Part shown: in pieces, positions 51,816 to 60,548 of the stretch
Position numbering within the stretch: position 1 is the stretch's first letter
Layout of the letters: each line of letters starts with the position of its first letter
Source: Kaistia sp. 32K
GTDB taxonomy: Bacteria > Pseudomonadota > Alphaproteobacteria > Rhizobiales > Kaistiaceae
Reading direction: 5' to 3'
Length of the DNA: 64,000 nucleotides
Assembly (NCBI RefSeq): GCF_016629525.1
Contig: NZ_AP024269.1
Coordinates: 4,228,001 to 4,292,000 of the forward strand
Program-made: the position numbers and the translations under genes
Notes under the pieces: generated by a model
Seen by the model: only the letters and a program-made list of their open reading frames with translations
The model's database searches: none
Told to the model about the DNA's origin: nothing

Positions 51816-53168
51816 GTGCGGACGGTCAATGAAGAGACGGGCGAGGTCGGCGGATGGCGCCGCGCCCGGGGCATGCCCTCGCTTTCCGAAGTCCATGGTT
51901 CGATCCCCGTCGCAGAGACCGGTCCAAACTGGCGCAAGGCCGCCGCCTTCCTGGGCCCCGGCTATCTCGTCGCCGTCGGCTATATGGACCCCGGCAACTG
52001 GGCGACCTCGATCGCCGGCGGCTCGCGCTTCGGCTACACCCTGCTCTTCGTGGTGCTGCTGTCGAGCCTGATGGCGATGATCCTGCAGGCGCTGGCCTCA
52101 CGGCTTGCCATCGCCACCGGGCGCGACCTGGCGCAGGCCTGCCGCGATGCCTATCCGGCGCCGGTCGCGGCGCTGCTCTGGCTGCTGGCGGAAGTCGCCA
52201 TCTGCGCCACCGACCTCGCCGAGGTGATCGGCACGGCGATCGGCCTCAATCTGCTCTTCGGCATCCCGCTCGAGATCGGCGTCGTCATCACGGCGCTCGA
52301 CGTCTTCCTGGTGCTCTATCTGCAGACCAAGGGATTCCGCTGGGTCGAGGCACTGGTGATCTCGCTGCTCGGCGTCATCGCCGTCTCGTTCCTTGTGCAG
52401 ATCGTCATGGCCGATCCGAACTGGGGCGACCTCGTCCGCGGCTTCGTGCCGAACCCGGAGATCGTCAGAAATCCGGACATGCTCTATCTGGCGCTCGGCA
52501 TCATCGGCGCCACCGTCATGCCGCATAACCTCTACCTGCATTCCGGCATCGTGCAGACGCGCGCCTATCACGCCGACGACGAGGGCAAGCGCCAGGCGAT
52601 CCGCTTCGCCACCCTCGATTCGACCCTGGCGCTCGTCTTCGCACTGCTGATCAACGCCTCGATCCTGGTGCTCGCGGCTTCCGCCTTCCACGCCAAGGGC
52701 TCGACCGAGGTGGTCGAGTTGGACAAGGCCTATGCGCTGCTGCACCCGCTGCTCGGCTCGTCGCTGGCGCCGACCTTGTTCGCGATCGCGCTGCTCTGCT
52801 GCGGCCTCAATTCGACCGTCACCGCCACCATGGCCGGCCAGATCGTCATGGAGGGCTTCCTCAACATCCGCCTGGCGCCGTGGCTGCGCCGGTTGATCAC
52901 GCGCGGCCTCGCCATCGTCCCGGCCGCGGTCGTCACCATCCTCTATGGCGAGAGCGGCGCCGGCCAGCTCCTGATCCTGTCACAGGTAATCCTGAGCCTG
53001 CAGCTGCCCTTCGCGGTGATCCCGCTGGTGATGTTCACGGCCGAGCGCCGCAAGATGGGCGCCTTCGCCGCGCCGCGCTGGCTCTCCGCCATCGCCGGCA
53101 TCGTCGCGGCGGTGATCATCGTGCTGAACATGAAGCTGCTGTTCGATTTCATGGCGGGCGGCGGATAG
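51816..53168 (+). CDS. mntH: Nramp-family divalent metal transporter
   Basis: 450 residues with eleven or so membrane helices. The metal-binding DPGN is in [16 protein letters not shown] (helix 1) and [13 protein letters not shown] is in helix 6, both Nramp signatures. It imports Mn2+ (and perhaps Fe2+) with protons. The frame opens at a TTG (51750), but that TTG is part of a -35 box and the operator lies after it. The GTG at 51816, ahead of the conserved [16 protein letters not shown], is therefore the likely start. Confidence 0.93.
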   Translation: MRTVNEETGEVGGWRRARGMPSLSEVHGSIPVAETGPNWRKAAAFLGPGYLVAVGYMDPGNWATSIAGGSRFGYTLLFVVLLSSLMAMILQALASRLAIATGRDLAQACRDAYPAPVAALLWLLAEVAICATDLAEVIGTAIGLNLLFGIPLEIGVVITALDVFLVLYLQTKGFRWVEALVISLLGVIAVSFLVQIVMADPNWGDLVRGFVPNPEIVRNPDMLYLALGIIGATVMPHNLYLHSGIVQTRAYHADDEGKRQAIRFATLDSTLALVFALLINASILVLAASAFHAKGSTEVVELDKAYALLHPLLGSSLAPTLFAIALLCCGLNSTVTATMAGQIVMEGFLNIRLAPWLRRLITRGLAIVPAAVVTILYGESGAGQLLILSQVILSLQLPFAVIPLVMFTAERRKMGAFAAPRWLSAIAGIVAAVIIVLNMKLLFDFMAGGG

Positions 53169-53191
53169 GCGCCATCCGGGAAGGCACAAAA

Positions 53192-53327
53192 ATCCCCTCC
53201 CCCTTGTGGGGAGGGTTAGGGAGGGGGTACCGGCTCCGCCCCTGCAAGTAGAGTACCGTTCGAAGACACTTCCCCGCATCGAGGTGGCACCCCCACCCCG
53301 CCCTCCCCACAAGGGGGAGGGGGAAGG
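53192..53327. repeat. Type D-like repeat pair
   Basis: CCCCTCCCCCTTGTGGGGAG (53194-53213) and its mirrored copy near 53299-53322 face each other downstream of mntH, a palindrome variant of the type D family. Confidence 0.7.
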
Positions 53328-53349
53328 AAGCGGCGCCTGCCCCCCGCTC

Positions 53350-53446
53350 GTCGTCATCCCGGGGCGGATCCATGCAGCCGGGTTGCGTGCCACGTGAAAC
53401 GCCCGAAAACCCGGCTGCATGGATCCCCGCCTTCGCGGGGATGACG
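53350..53446. repeat. Type C repeat pair
   Basis: GTCATCCCGGGGCGGATCCATGC..., then GCATGGATCCCCGCCTTCGCGGGGATGACGG in mirrored order. With the type D pair it explains most of the 386-bp gap between mntH and the dehydratase. Confidence 0.8.
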
Positions 53447-53493
53447 GAGCCCTTTTTAGAGACGACGCGGGATGGCCCCCTGAAAGCCGCAAC

Positions 53494-53525
53494 AAAAAAG
53501 CCCCCGTCCGAACCGGACGGAGGCT
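53494..53525 (-). terminator. Intrinsic terminator after the dehydratase gene
   Basis: On the minus strand GCCTCCGTCCG pairs with CGGACGGGGGC around GTT and is followed by TTTTTT. Confidence 0.9.
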
Positions 53526-53554
53526 TCTCTGAATTCACCCAGTAAGGCCGGCCC

Positions 53555-55087
53555 TTACATCACGGCGCCGATCTGCCACGGCACGAATTCCGCGTCGCCA
53601 TAGCCGAGGTCTTCCGACTTCGAGTGCTTGCCGGAAGCGACCGCGACGATCTCGTCAAAAATCTCCTGGCCCTTTTCCTCGATCGAGACGCCGTCGAGGA
53701 CGTCGCCGCAATTGATGTCCATGTCTTCGATCATGCGGTTGTAGACGTCGGAATTGGTGGCGAGCTTGATCGAGGGCGTCGGCTTGTAGCCGGCGGCCGA
53801 CCCGCGGCCCGTCGTGAAGACGATCATGTTGGCGCCGGACGCGATCTGGCCGGTGACGGCGGCCGGATCGTAGCCGGGGCTGTCCATGTAGACGAAGCCG
53901 TGCGTGTCGACCGGCTCGGCATATTTGTAGACGCCGCGCAGCGTCGAGGTGCCGCCCTTGGCGGCGGCGCCAAGCGACTTCTCGAGAATGGTCGTCAGGC
54001 CGCCGAGCTTGTTGCCGGGCGACGGGTTGTTGTTCATCTCGCCCTGGTTGCGCTCGGTATAGTCTTCCCACCACTTGATCAGGTCGACCAGCTTCTCGCC
54101 GACCTGGCGATCGGCGGCGCGGCGGGTGAGCAGGTGCTCGGCGCCGTAGATCTCCGGCGTCTCCGACAGGATCGTCGTGCCGCCGTGGCGGACGAGGATG
54201 TCGGAGGCGTGGCCGAGCGCCGGGTTGGCGGTGATGCCGGAATAGCCGTCGGAGCCGCCGCACTGCAGGCCGACCATGATCTCGGAGACCGGGGTCGGCT
54301 GGCGCTTGTAGGCGTTGGCGGCCGGCAGCATGTCCTTGATGACGGCGATGCCCGCCTCGATCGTCTTGCGGGTGCCGCCAGTCTCCTGGATCGTCATCGT
54401 CCGGAAGCCGTCATGCTCGACGAGATTATACTGCTTCATCAGGCGCGGGATCTGGAACACTTCACAGCCGAGGCCGACGACGAGCACGCCGGCGAGATTC
54501 GGGTGGCTGGCATAGCCCCACTGCGTGCGCTCGAGCGTGTCGTAGCCCTCGCCCGATCCGCCCATGCCGCAGCCCTGGCCGTGCACGAAGGAAACGACGC
54601 CGTCGACGTTCGGGTAGTCCTTCAGGATGTCGGTGCGGTTGAAGGCGTCGGCGATGTAGCGGGCGACCGTCGCCGAGCAGTTCACGCTGGTCAGGATGCC
54701 GATGTAGTTGCGCGTGCCGACCTTGCCGTTCGGGCGATGGTAGCCGTCGAAATGGCGACGCTCGTTGAACGGCAGCAGGCCGTCGTCATGCGCGCCTTCC
54801 GCGAACTGATAGTCGCGGTCGAACTCGGACATGCCGCAATTATGCTCGTGCACCCACTCGCCCGGCGCGATCGGCGCCTTGGCGAAGCCGATGATCTGGC
54901 CGAACTTCAGGATCGGCGCGCCCTCGGCGATGCCGACAACAGCGATCTTGTGGCCCTTCGGCACGCGCTGGCTGGCGGTGACGCCCTCCACCACCGATCC
55001 CGGCAGGATCGTGTCGATGGCGACGCGGACATTGTCGGTGGCGTTCAGGCGAAGGGTTCTGGGCTGGGCAGCGGTGGTGACGCTCAT
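53555..55087 (-). CDS. Altronate/galactarate dehydratase family (UxaA/GarD) protein
   Basis: 510 residues. The N-terminal SAF domain (LNATDNVRVAIDTILPGSVVEGVTASQRVPKGHKIAV) is fused to the UxaA/GarD catalytic part. That part has NYIGILTSVNCSATVARYIADAF, GCGMGGSGEGYDTLERTQWGYASHPNLAGVLVVGLGCE, GLQCGGSDGYSGITANPALG and NCGDVLDGVSIEEKGQEIFDEIVAVASG. It dehydrates a hexonate or hexarate; sequence alone does not settle altronate against galactarate. The start MSVTT is at 55087. The ribokinase lies upstream on the same strand. Confidence 0.9.
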   Translation of the reverse strand: MSVTTAAQPRTLRLNATDNVRVAIDTILPGSVVEGVTASQRVPKGHKIAVVGIAEGAPILKFGQIIGFAKAPIAPGEWVHEHNCGMSEFDRDYQFAEGAHDDGLLPFNERRHFDGYHRPNGKVGTRNYIGILTSVNCSATVARYIADAFNRTDILKDYPNVDGVVSFVHGQGCGMGGSGEGYDTLERTQWGYASHPNLAGVLVVGLGCEVFQIPRLMKQYNLVEHDGFRTMTIQETGGTRKTIEAGIAVIKDMLPAANAYKRQPTPVSEIMVGLQCGGSDGYSGITANPALGHASDILVRHGGTTILSETPEIYGAEHLLTRRAADRQVGEKLVDLIKWWEDYTERNQGEMNNNPSPGNKLGGLTTILEKSLGAAAKGGTSTLRGVYKYAEPVDTHGFVYMDSPGYDPAAVTGQIASGANMIVFTTGRGSAAGYKPTPSIKLATNSDVYNRMIEDMDINCGDVLDGVSIEEKGQEIFDEIVAVASGKHSKSEDLGYGDAEFVPWQIGAVM

Positions 55088-55205
55088 CGGACATCTCGAA
55101 ATAGGAGTGAGGCGATGGGCTTCATGCGGCGGACCGCGCAAGGCGCGCGTCACCGATGAAGCCCCTCAGCTGGCTTTCCGGGTGAAATCTTCATTCACCA
55201 GTGAT

Positions 55206-55220
55206 CAGGTTACTCACCTG
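55206..55220. promoter_or_regulatory. Inverted-repeat operator candidate upstream of the dehydratase gene
   Basis: CAGGT (55206-55210), TACTC, ACCTG (55216-55220) lies 120 bp before the dehydratase start, beside the AT-rich TCATATATAG. A GntR-type sugar-acid regulator would fit, but none is encoded in the window. Confidence 0.35.
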
Positions 55221-55246
55221 TCATATATAGCAGCGATGCCGCCCTG

Positions 55247-56164
55247 TCACGGAAAAGCGGGGTCGCCCGACAGCGACAATTCGATCGCCGCGCGCAGCGG
55301 GAAGCTCGGCTGCGCGCCGGCCTTGGCGCAGGCGAGCGAGCCGGCGACCGAGGCATGCCGCATGGCGGTGGCGAGATCCGCGCCCTCGTCGAGCAGCGCC
55401 GCCAGCACGCCGCAGAACGTGTCGCCCGCGCCGGTCGTGTCGACGGGCACCACCTTGAGCGCCGGCACGCTGATCGTGTCGTTCTCGGTGGCGGCGACGG
55501 CGCCGTCGGCCCCGAGCGTGGCGATCACGGTGCGCTTCAGCTCGCTCGCGAGCCGCGCCACGGTCTCGGCGCCGGTCGAGCCCGGCAGCAGGCCGAGATG
55601 GCGGGCGAGGTCGGCCGCCTCGGTCTCGTTGACGAGGATCATGTCGACATCGGCGAAGGCCTCGCGCTCGACCGGCAGGAACGGCGCGATCGACAGCACG
55701 ACGCGGGCGCCGGCCGCCTTGGCGATGCGCGCGGCGGCGAGCGTCTCGGCGAACGGTGTTTCCATCTGCAGGAGCAGTGTGTCGCCGGCGCCGATCGCGC
55801 TGCCTTCGAGGTCGCTCGCCAGCAGCTTGGCGTTGGCGCCCGGCGACAGCACGATCGTGTTCTCGGCGTGGTCGTCGACGGTGATCACCGCCATGCCGGT
55901 GGTGGCGCCGCGGCGCTGGATGCCCGAGAGGTCGACGCCGCCCGCTTCCAGCTCGCTGAGGGCCACGGTCGCCATGTCGTCGGAGCCGACCGCGCCGATC
56001 ATCTTGACGGTTGCGCCGGCGCGTCGCGCGGCCAGCGCCTGGTTGGCGCCCTTGCCGCCGGGGATGAGCTTGTAGTCCGATCCCGGCACGGTCTCCCCCG
56101 GGCGTGGCAGGCGCGCGGTGCGACTGACGAGGTCGATGTTGACCGAACCAAATACCGTGATCAT
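55247..56164 (-). CDS. rbsK: Ribokinase-family (PfkB) sugar kinase
   Basis: 305 residues. The start MITVFGSVNIDLVSRTARLPRPGETVPGSDYKLIPGGKGANQALAARRAG has the NxD substrate motif and GGKGANQA. LVNETEA and the catalytic PVDTTGAGDTFCGVLAAL close the active site. These match ribokinase best; a deoxyribose or other pentose is possible. GAGGAAG precedes the ATG. It lies 159 bp upstream of the sugar-acid dehydratase on the same strand, suggesting a sugar utilisation pair. Confidence 0.93.
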   Translation of the reverse strand: MITVFGSVNIDLVSRTARLPRPGETVPGSDYKLIPGGKGANQALAARRAGATVKMIGAVGSDDMATVALSELEAGGVDLSGIQRRGATTGMAVITVDDHAENTIVLSPGANAKLLASDLEGSAIGAGDTLLLQMETPFAETLAAARIAKAAGARVVLSIAPFLPVEREAFADVDMILVNETEAADLARHLGLLPGSTGAETVARLASELKRTVIATLGADGAVAATENDTISVPALKVVPVDTTGAGDTFCGVLAALLDEGADLATAMRHASVAGSLACAKAGAQPSFPLRAAIELSLSGDPAFP

Positions 56165-56639
56165 GAACGCTTCCTCAAACCGGCCGCCTTGCTACGTGTC
56201 GTGGCGAATTTGCCGCGGCGGCGGCGAGAGAATGCCCGATGCGCCGCGACGCGCACAAGAGGCAGGCGCGCGACGGCCACGGGCGACGTTCGGGCATGCG
56301 GTACCAAAAGTGGAGCCCGCCTTAAATATGATCGCCACGGGCCCCGCGGTGTCATTCCGCATTTGAAAAAACACAGCTAGATTGACGCGGAACGCACGGA
56401 ATTCGCGACGGTGGGGATCGCGGCCTTGTCAGACTTGATCTATGCGGTGTCGGAAGAAATGGCCGCAGGGTTCGGAACTTTTGTCGTCGGCGCCGCCATG
56501 GCGCCGAAGCGAAGCCCGCTCCCGGCCCATCGACGTCCTGCGCCAAATCGTCTACGCAAATTTCGACCGTGAAACTTTCACCACAGTTCGTTCCTAGGTT
56601 CGGGCCATTCGACGGTTTCCCGAGAAAAACAGACAGAAC
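56165..56639. other. 475-bp divergent intergenic region, rbsK to opgG
   Basis: No supported gene. The palindrome GTGAAACTTTCAC (56569-56581, 6-1-6 perfect) lies about 60 bp before opgG and is a possible operator. A GCCCGA/TCGGGC inverted pair sits near 56236-56305. An AT-rich patch lies near 56320-56390, but I see no convincing -35/-10 pair. Confidence 0.45.
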
Positions 56640-58226
56640 ATGACTGAGACTCCGTACAAGATCACGCGGCGCCGCCTGCTGGCCTCTGCCGGCGCTTTTG
56701 TCGCCGCCGCAGCGATTGGCGATCTCTATCCCGACCAGGCCATGGCACAGGCGACCAACATCGCCGCCTCGCTGGCGACGGATGGTCCCTTCACGCGGTC
56801 GACCGTGGCCGAGATCGCCCGGCGCCTGTCGCGCGTGCCGTTCGCCGCACCCGCATCGCGCCTGCCGGACGTGCTGCAGAACCTCACCTATGACCAGTAT
56901 CGCGACATCCGCTTCAAGTCGGCGGCGTCGGTCTGGGCCAATGACGGGCTGCCGTTCAAGCTGCAGCTCTTCCATCCCGGCTTCTACTTCAAGGAGCCGA
57001 TCGAGGTTGCGATCGTCAAGGACGGCCAGGCCAAGCACCTGCCCTACTCGACCAACCTGTTCGACTTCGGGCCGCTGGTGCCGAAGGGCATTCCGGACGA
57101 GGACATGGGCTTCGCCGGCATCCGCGTGCACGGCCCGATCAACAAGCCGGACTATTTCGACGAAGTCCTCGTCTTCCAGGGCGCCAGCTATTTCCGCTCG
57201 CTCGGCAAGGGCCAGGTCTACGGCATCTCGGCCCGCGGCCTGGCGCTGAAGACGGCCGAGCCCGAGGGCGAGGAATTCCCGATCTTCCGCGCCTTCTGGG
57301 TCGAGACCCCGGTCCAGCAGGGCGACACGATCGTGCTGCACGCGCTGCTCGACAGCCCGAGCGCGGCCGGCGCCTACCGCTTCACCGTCCGTCCCGGCTA
57401 TCCGACCACGATGGACGTCGAGGCGACGCTGTTCCCGCGCACCGAGCTGACCAAGGTCGGCCTGGCGCCTGGCACCAGCATGTTCTTCTTCGGCGCCAAC
57501 GACCGCCTCGGCGTCGACGACTTCCGCCCCGAGGTGCATGATTCGGACGGCCTGCTGATGGTCAACGGCCGCGGCGAGCGGCTGTGGCGTCCGGTCTCCA
57601 ACCCGACGACGCTGCAGATCAGCGCCTTCGTCGACGCCGGCCCGCGCGGCTTCGGCCTGATGCAGCGCGACCGCGTGTTCGAGACCTATCAGGATCTCGA
57701 GGCCGTCTACGAGCGTCGCCCGAGCCTCTGGGTCGAGCCGGTCGGCGACTGGGGCCAGGGCGCCGTGACGCTGGTCGAGATCCCGACCAATTCGGAGATC
57801 CACGACAACATCGTCGCCTACTGGCAGCCGAAGGATCCGATTCCCGCCGGATCGGAATATTCCTTCGCCTATCGCCTGTCCTGGGGCGGCGATCCGAACT
57901 TCGTCCCGGGCGGCATGGTCGTCGCCGGAACGCGCGTCGGTCGCTCGACGCTGGACGGCGACTCGCCCGCTCGCCGCTTTGTGATCGATTTCTTCCCGCC
58001 GGTGCCCCTCGAAGGCAAGCCGGCGCCCGAACCGAAGGCGACGGTGACCACGTCCAAGGGTAAGATCAGCAATGTCGTGCTGATCCCCAATCCCAAGCTG
58101 GGCGAGGGCTGGCGGGTCAATTTCGAGCTCGATCCGGAAGACGCGACGCTCGTCGAGTTGCGGACCGTGCTGCAGTTCCCCGATGAACGACCAGCGGAGA
58201 CCTGGGTCTATCGATGGACGGCGTGA
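56640..58226 (+). CDS. opgG: Periplasmic glucan biosynthesis protein, MdoG/OpgG family
   Basis: 528 residues with a Tat-type signal (ITRRRLLASAGAFVAAAAIGDL, cleaved after AMA about residue 36). The MdoG domain follows: FAAPASRLPDVLQNLTYDQYRDIRFK at the start, FHPGFYFKEPIEVAIV, FAGIRVHGPINKPDYFDEVLVFQGASYFR and a C-terminal immunoglobulin-like part. It acts on the beta-glucan backbone made by OpgH in the periplasm. A Tat signal is more usual in the paralogue OpgD. The stop overlaps opgH by 13 bp. Confidence 0.93.
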   Translation: MTETPYKITRRRLLASAGAFVAAAAIGDLYPDQAMAQATNIAASLATDGPFTRSTVAEIARRLSRVPFAAPASRLPDVLQNLTYDQYRDIRFKSAASVWANDGLPFKLQLFHPGFYFKEPIEVAIVKDGQAKHLPYSTNLFDFGPLVPKGIPDEDMGFAGIRVHGPINKPDYFDEVLVFQGASYFRSLGKGQVYGISARGLALKTAEPEGEEFPIFRAFWVETPVQQGDTIVLHALLDSPSAAGAYRFTVRPGYPTTMDVEATLFPRTELTKVGLAPGTSMFFFGANDRLGVDDFRPEVHDSDGLLMVNGRGERLWRPVSNPTTLQISAFVDAGPRGFGLMQRDRVFETYQDLEAVYERRPSLWVEPVGDWGQGAVTLVEIPTNSEIHDNIVAYWQPKDPIPAGSEYSFAYRLSWGGDPNFVPGGMVVAGTRVGRSTLDGDSPARRFVIDFFPPVPLEGKPAPEPKATVTTSKGKISNVVLIPNPKLGEGWRVNFELDPEDATLVELRTVLQFPDERPAETWVYRWTA

Positions 58227-60421
58227 TCGCTTTCCCGGCCGGTGAGGCGAAGCAGACGGTGGAGACACCGCCGGCTGCCCGCCACACCCCCGATGTGGAC
58301 GAAGAGACAAGCCTTCATCCCGAACCCGGCATGCCGACGGAAACCCCTGGCGACATGCCGCCGCAATCGCTCTGGCGGTTTCGCCGGCGCGATCGGCGCA
58401 AGTTCAGCGATCCACGACGGTCCCGGTCGTCGTGGGTCCGGCGCATCGCGATTCTCGGCAGCGCGTTCGCGCTCGCCGCGATCGCGGTCTATGAAATGGA
58501 GCAGGTGCTGATCGTCGGCGGACTGACGCCGGTCGAGATCAGCGTGCTCGTGCTGTTCGCGCTGAATTTCGGCTGGATCGCGATGGCCTTCACCAGCGCG
58601 ATCGCCGGATATGGCGTCGTCATGGGCCGGCTGCATCGGCCGAAGCGGACGCCCGCGGGGCCGCTCGGCTCGCGCACCGCCATGCTCATGCCGACCTACA
58701 ACGAGGATCCGTCCCGGGTCTTCGCCGCGGTCGAGGCCATGGCGACCGGGCTCGACGAACTGCGCCAGGGCCCGGCCTTCGACTGGTTCATCCTGTCGGA
58801 CACCACCGATCCCGACGTCGCGCTGCAGGAAGAAGCGGCGCTGCTGACGCTGCGCGGCCGCCTCGGCGACCGGGCGCGCATCTACTATCGCCGCCGCCGC
58901 AAGAATATCGCGCGGAAATCCGGCAACGTCGCCGATTTCTGCACGCGCTGGGGCGCGGCCTATGACCATATGCTGGTGCTGGACGCCGACAGCCTGATCG
59001 CCCCCGAGACGATCGTCGAGCTGGCGCGCCGCATGGAGGAAGACCCGGATTCCGGCCTGATCCAGACGATCCCGGCGCTGGTCAACGGCACCACCATCAT
59101 CGCGCGGCTGCAGCAGTTCGCCGGCCGCGTCTATGGCCCGGTCGTCGGCGCCGGCCTCGCCTTCTGGACCGGCTCCGAGGGCAATTACTGGGGCCACAAC
59201 GCCATCATCCGCACCCGCGCCTTCATGGAATCGGCGGGACTGCCGGATCTCCCCGGCAAGCCGCCCTTCGGCGGCCATATCCTGAGCCATGATTTCGTCG
59301 AGGCGGCGCTGCTGCGCCGCGCCGGCTGGACGGTTCGGATCGCCGACGACCTCGCCGGCTCCTATGAAGAGAGCCCGCCCTCGATCATCGATCTCGCCGT
59401 GCGCGACCGCCGCTGGTGCCAGGGCAACCTGCAGCACACGCTCGTGCTGCCGGCGCGCGGCCTGCACTGGGTCAGCCGTATCCATCTTTTGACCGGCATC
59501 GGCTCCTACCTCGCCTCGCCGCTCTGGCTGATGCTGATCCTCGCCGGCCTGGTGCTGTCGCTGCAGGCGCACTTCATCCGTCCGGAATATTTCACCGAGG
59601 ATTTCCAGCTCTTCCCGACCTGGCCGGTGATCGACGCCGAGCGCGCCTTCCGCCTGTTCGGCCTGACGCTCGTCATTCTGTTCGGGCCGAAGTTCCTCGG
59701 CCTCGTCGCCTTCCTGCGCAACCGCGACGACCGCCGCACCGTCGGCGGCTTCCGCACCCTCGCGAGCTTCCTGTTCGAGATCATCATCTCGGCGCTCATC
59801 GCGCCGGTGATGATGCTCGTCCATACCGGCGCCATCCTGTCGATCCTGCTCGGCCGCGATTCCGGCTGGAAGCCGCAGCGTCGCGACGATGGCGGCGTGC
59901 CGCTGCGCTCGCTGATCGCCCGCCACCGCTGGCACTTCCTGATCGGCGCCGCGCTGCTCTTCGCCGCCTGGCTCGACAGCTGGGTGCTGGTCGCCTGGAT
60001 GTCGCCGGCCATTCTCGGTCTGCTGCTGGTCGTGCCGGTCTCCGGCTGGACCGGCTCCAACCGCGTCGGCCGCTTCGTCCGCCGGATGGGCCTGCTGCGC
60101 ACGCCGGAGGAGGTCGATCCGCCGGCCGTCGCCCGCAGCGCCGCCGCCATCCGCCCGGTCTACGAGGCGGCGATCGAGGTCGCGCCGGACCTGGTCACCA
60201 TCGCCAGCGACGCCAATCTGCGCGCCGTCCACCTGGCGCTGATCGACGCCGTGCCCGAGCGGAAGCCCGGCAAGGTCGAGGCGGTCGAGGCGCTGTCGGC
60301 GGCGAAAATCGACGACGCCACCTCCATCGCCGAGGCGGTTTCCTTCCTGACGCCGCAGGAGCGCGCCATGGTCATGGCGACGCCTGCGCTTCTGAGCCGG
60401 CTCAGCGCCTTGCCCACCTGA
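58214..60421 (+). CDS. opgH: Glucans biosynthesis glucosyltransferase MdoH/OpgH
   Basis: 735 residues with membrane helices near 80-100, 110-135 and several after 430. The cytoplasmic GT2 domain holds LMPTYNEDPSRVFAAVEAM, WFILSDTTDPDVALQEE, YDHMLVLDADSLIAPETI (DxD-like), LSHDFVEAALLRRAGW and the processive QxxRW-type motif DRRWCQGNLQHTL. It polymerises UDP-glucose into osmoregulated periplasmic glucan and exports it. The start lies inside the end of opgG, so the two are coupled. Confidence 0.95.
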   Translation: MDGVIAFPAGEAKQTVETPPAARHTPDVDEETSLHPEPGMPTETPGDMPPQSLWRFRRRDRRKFSDPRRSRSSWVRRIAILGSAFALAAIAVYEMEQVLIVGGLTPVEISVLVLFALNFGWIAMAFTSAIAGYGVVMGRLHRPKRTPAGPLGSRTAMLMPTYNEDPSRVFAAVEAMATGLDELRQGPAFDWFILSDTTDPDVALQEEAALLTLRGRLGDRARIYYRRRRKNIARKSGNVADFCTRWGAAYDHMLVLDADSLIAPETIVELARRMEEDPDSGLIQTIPALVNGTTIIARLQQFAGRVYGPVVGAGLAFWTGSEGNYWGHNAIIRTRAFMESAGLPDLPGKPPFGGHILSHDFVEAALLRRAGWTVRIADDLAGSYEESPPSIIDLAVRDRRWCQGNLQHTLVLPARGLHWVSRIHLLTGIGSYLASPLWLMLILAGLVLSLQAHFIRPEYFTEDFQLFPTWPVIDAERAFRLFGLTLVILFGPKFLGLVAFLRNRDDRRTVGGFRTLASFLFEIIISALIAPVMMLVHTGAILSILLGRDSGWKPQRRDDGGVPLRSLIARHRWHFLIGAALLFAAWLDSWVLVAWMSPAILGLLLVVPVSGWTGSNRVGRFVRRMGLLRTPEEVDPPAVARSAAAIRPVYEAAIEVAPDLVTIASDANLRAVHLALIDAVPERKPGKVEAVEALSAAKIDDATSIAEAVSFLTPQERAMVMATPALLSRLSALPT

Positions 60422-60441
60422 AATCGTGGATTTTACTCGCA

Positions 60442-60466
60442 CCGCAACAAAATATTGCGGTCTTTT
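60442..60466 (+). terminator. Terminator-like hairpin after opgH
   Basis: CCGCAA (60442-60447) and TTGCGG (60455-60460) with a 7-nt AT-rich loop, then TCTTTT. The stem is short, so it may be leaky. Confidence 0.5.
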
Positions 60467-60548
60467 CGCGCGTGCACAAACGCTGTAAGGCTTACCACGT
60501 TCAATTTCGGCTGCGCGGCAAAGGGCCGCTCACTGCTGGGGGAAATAC

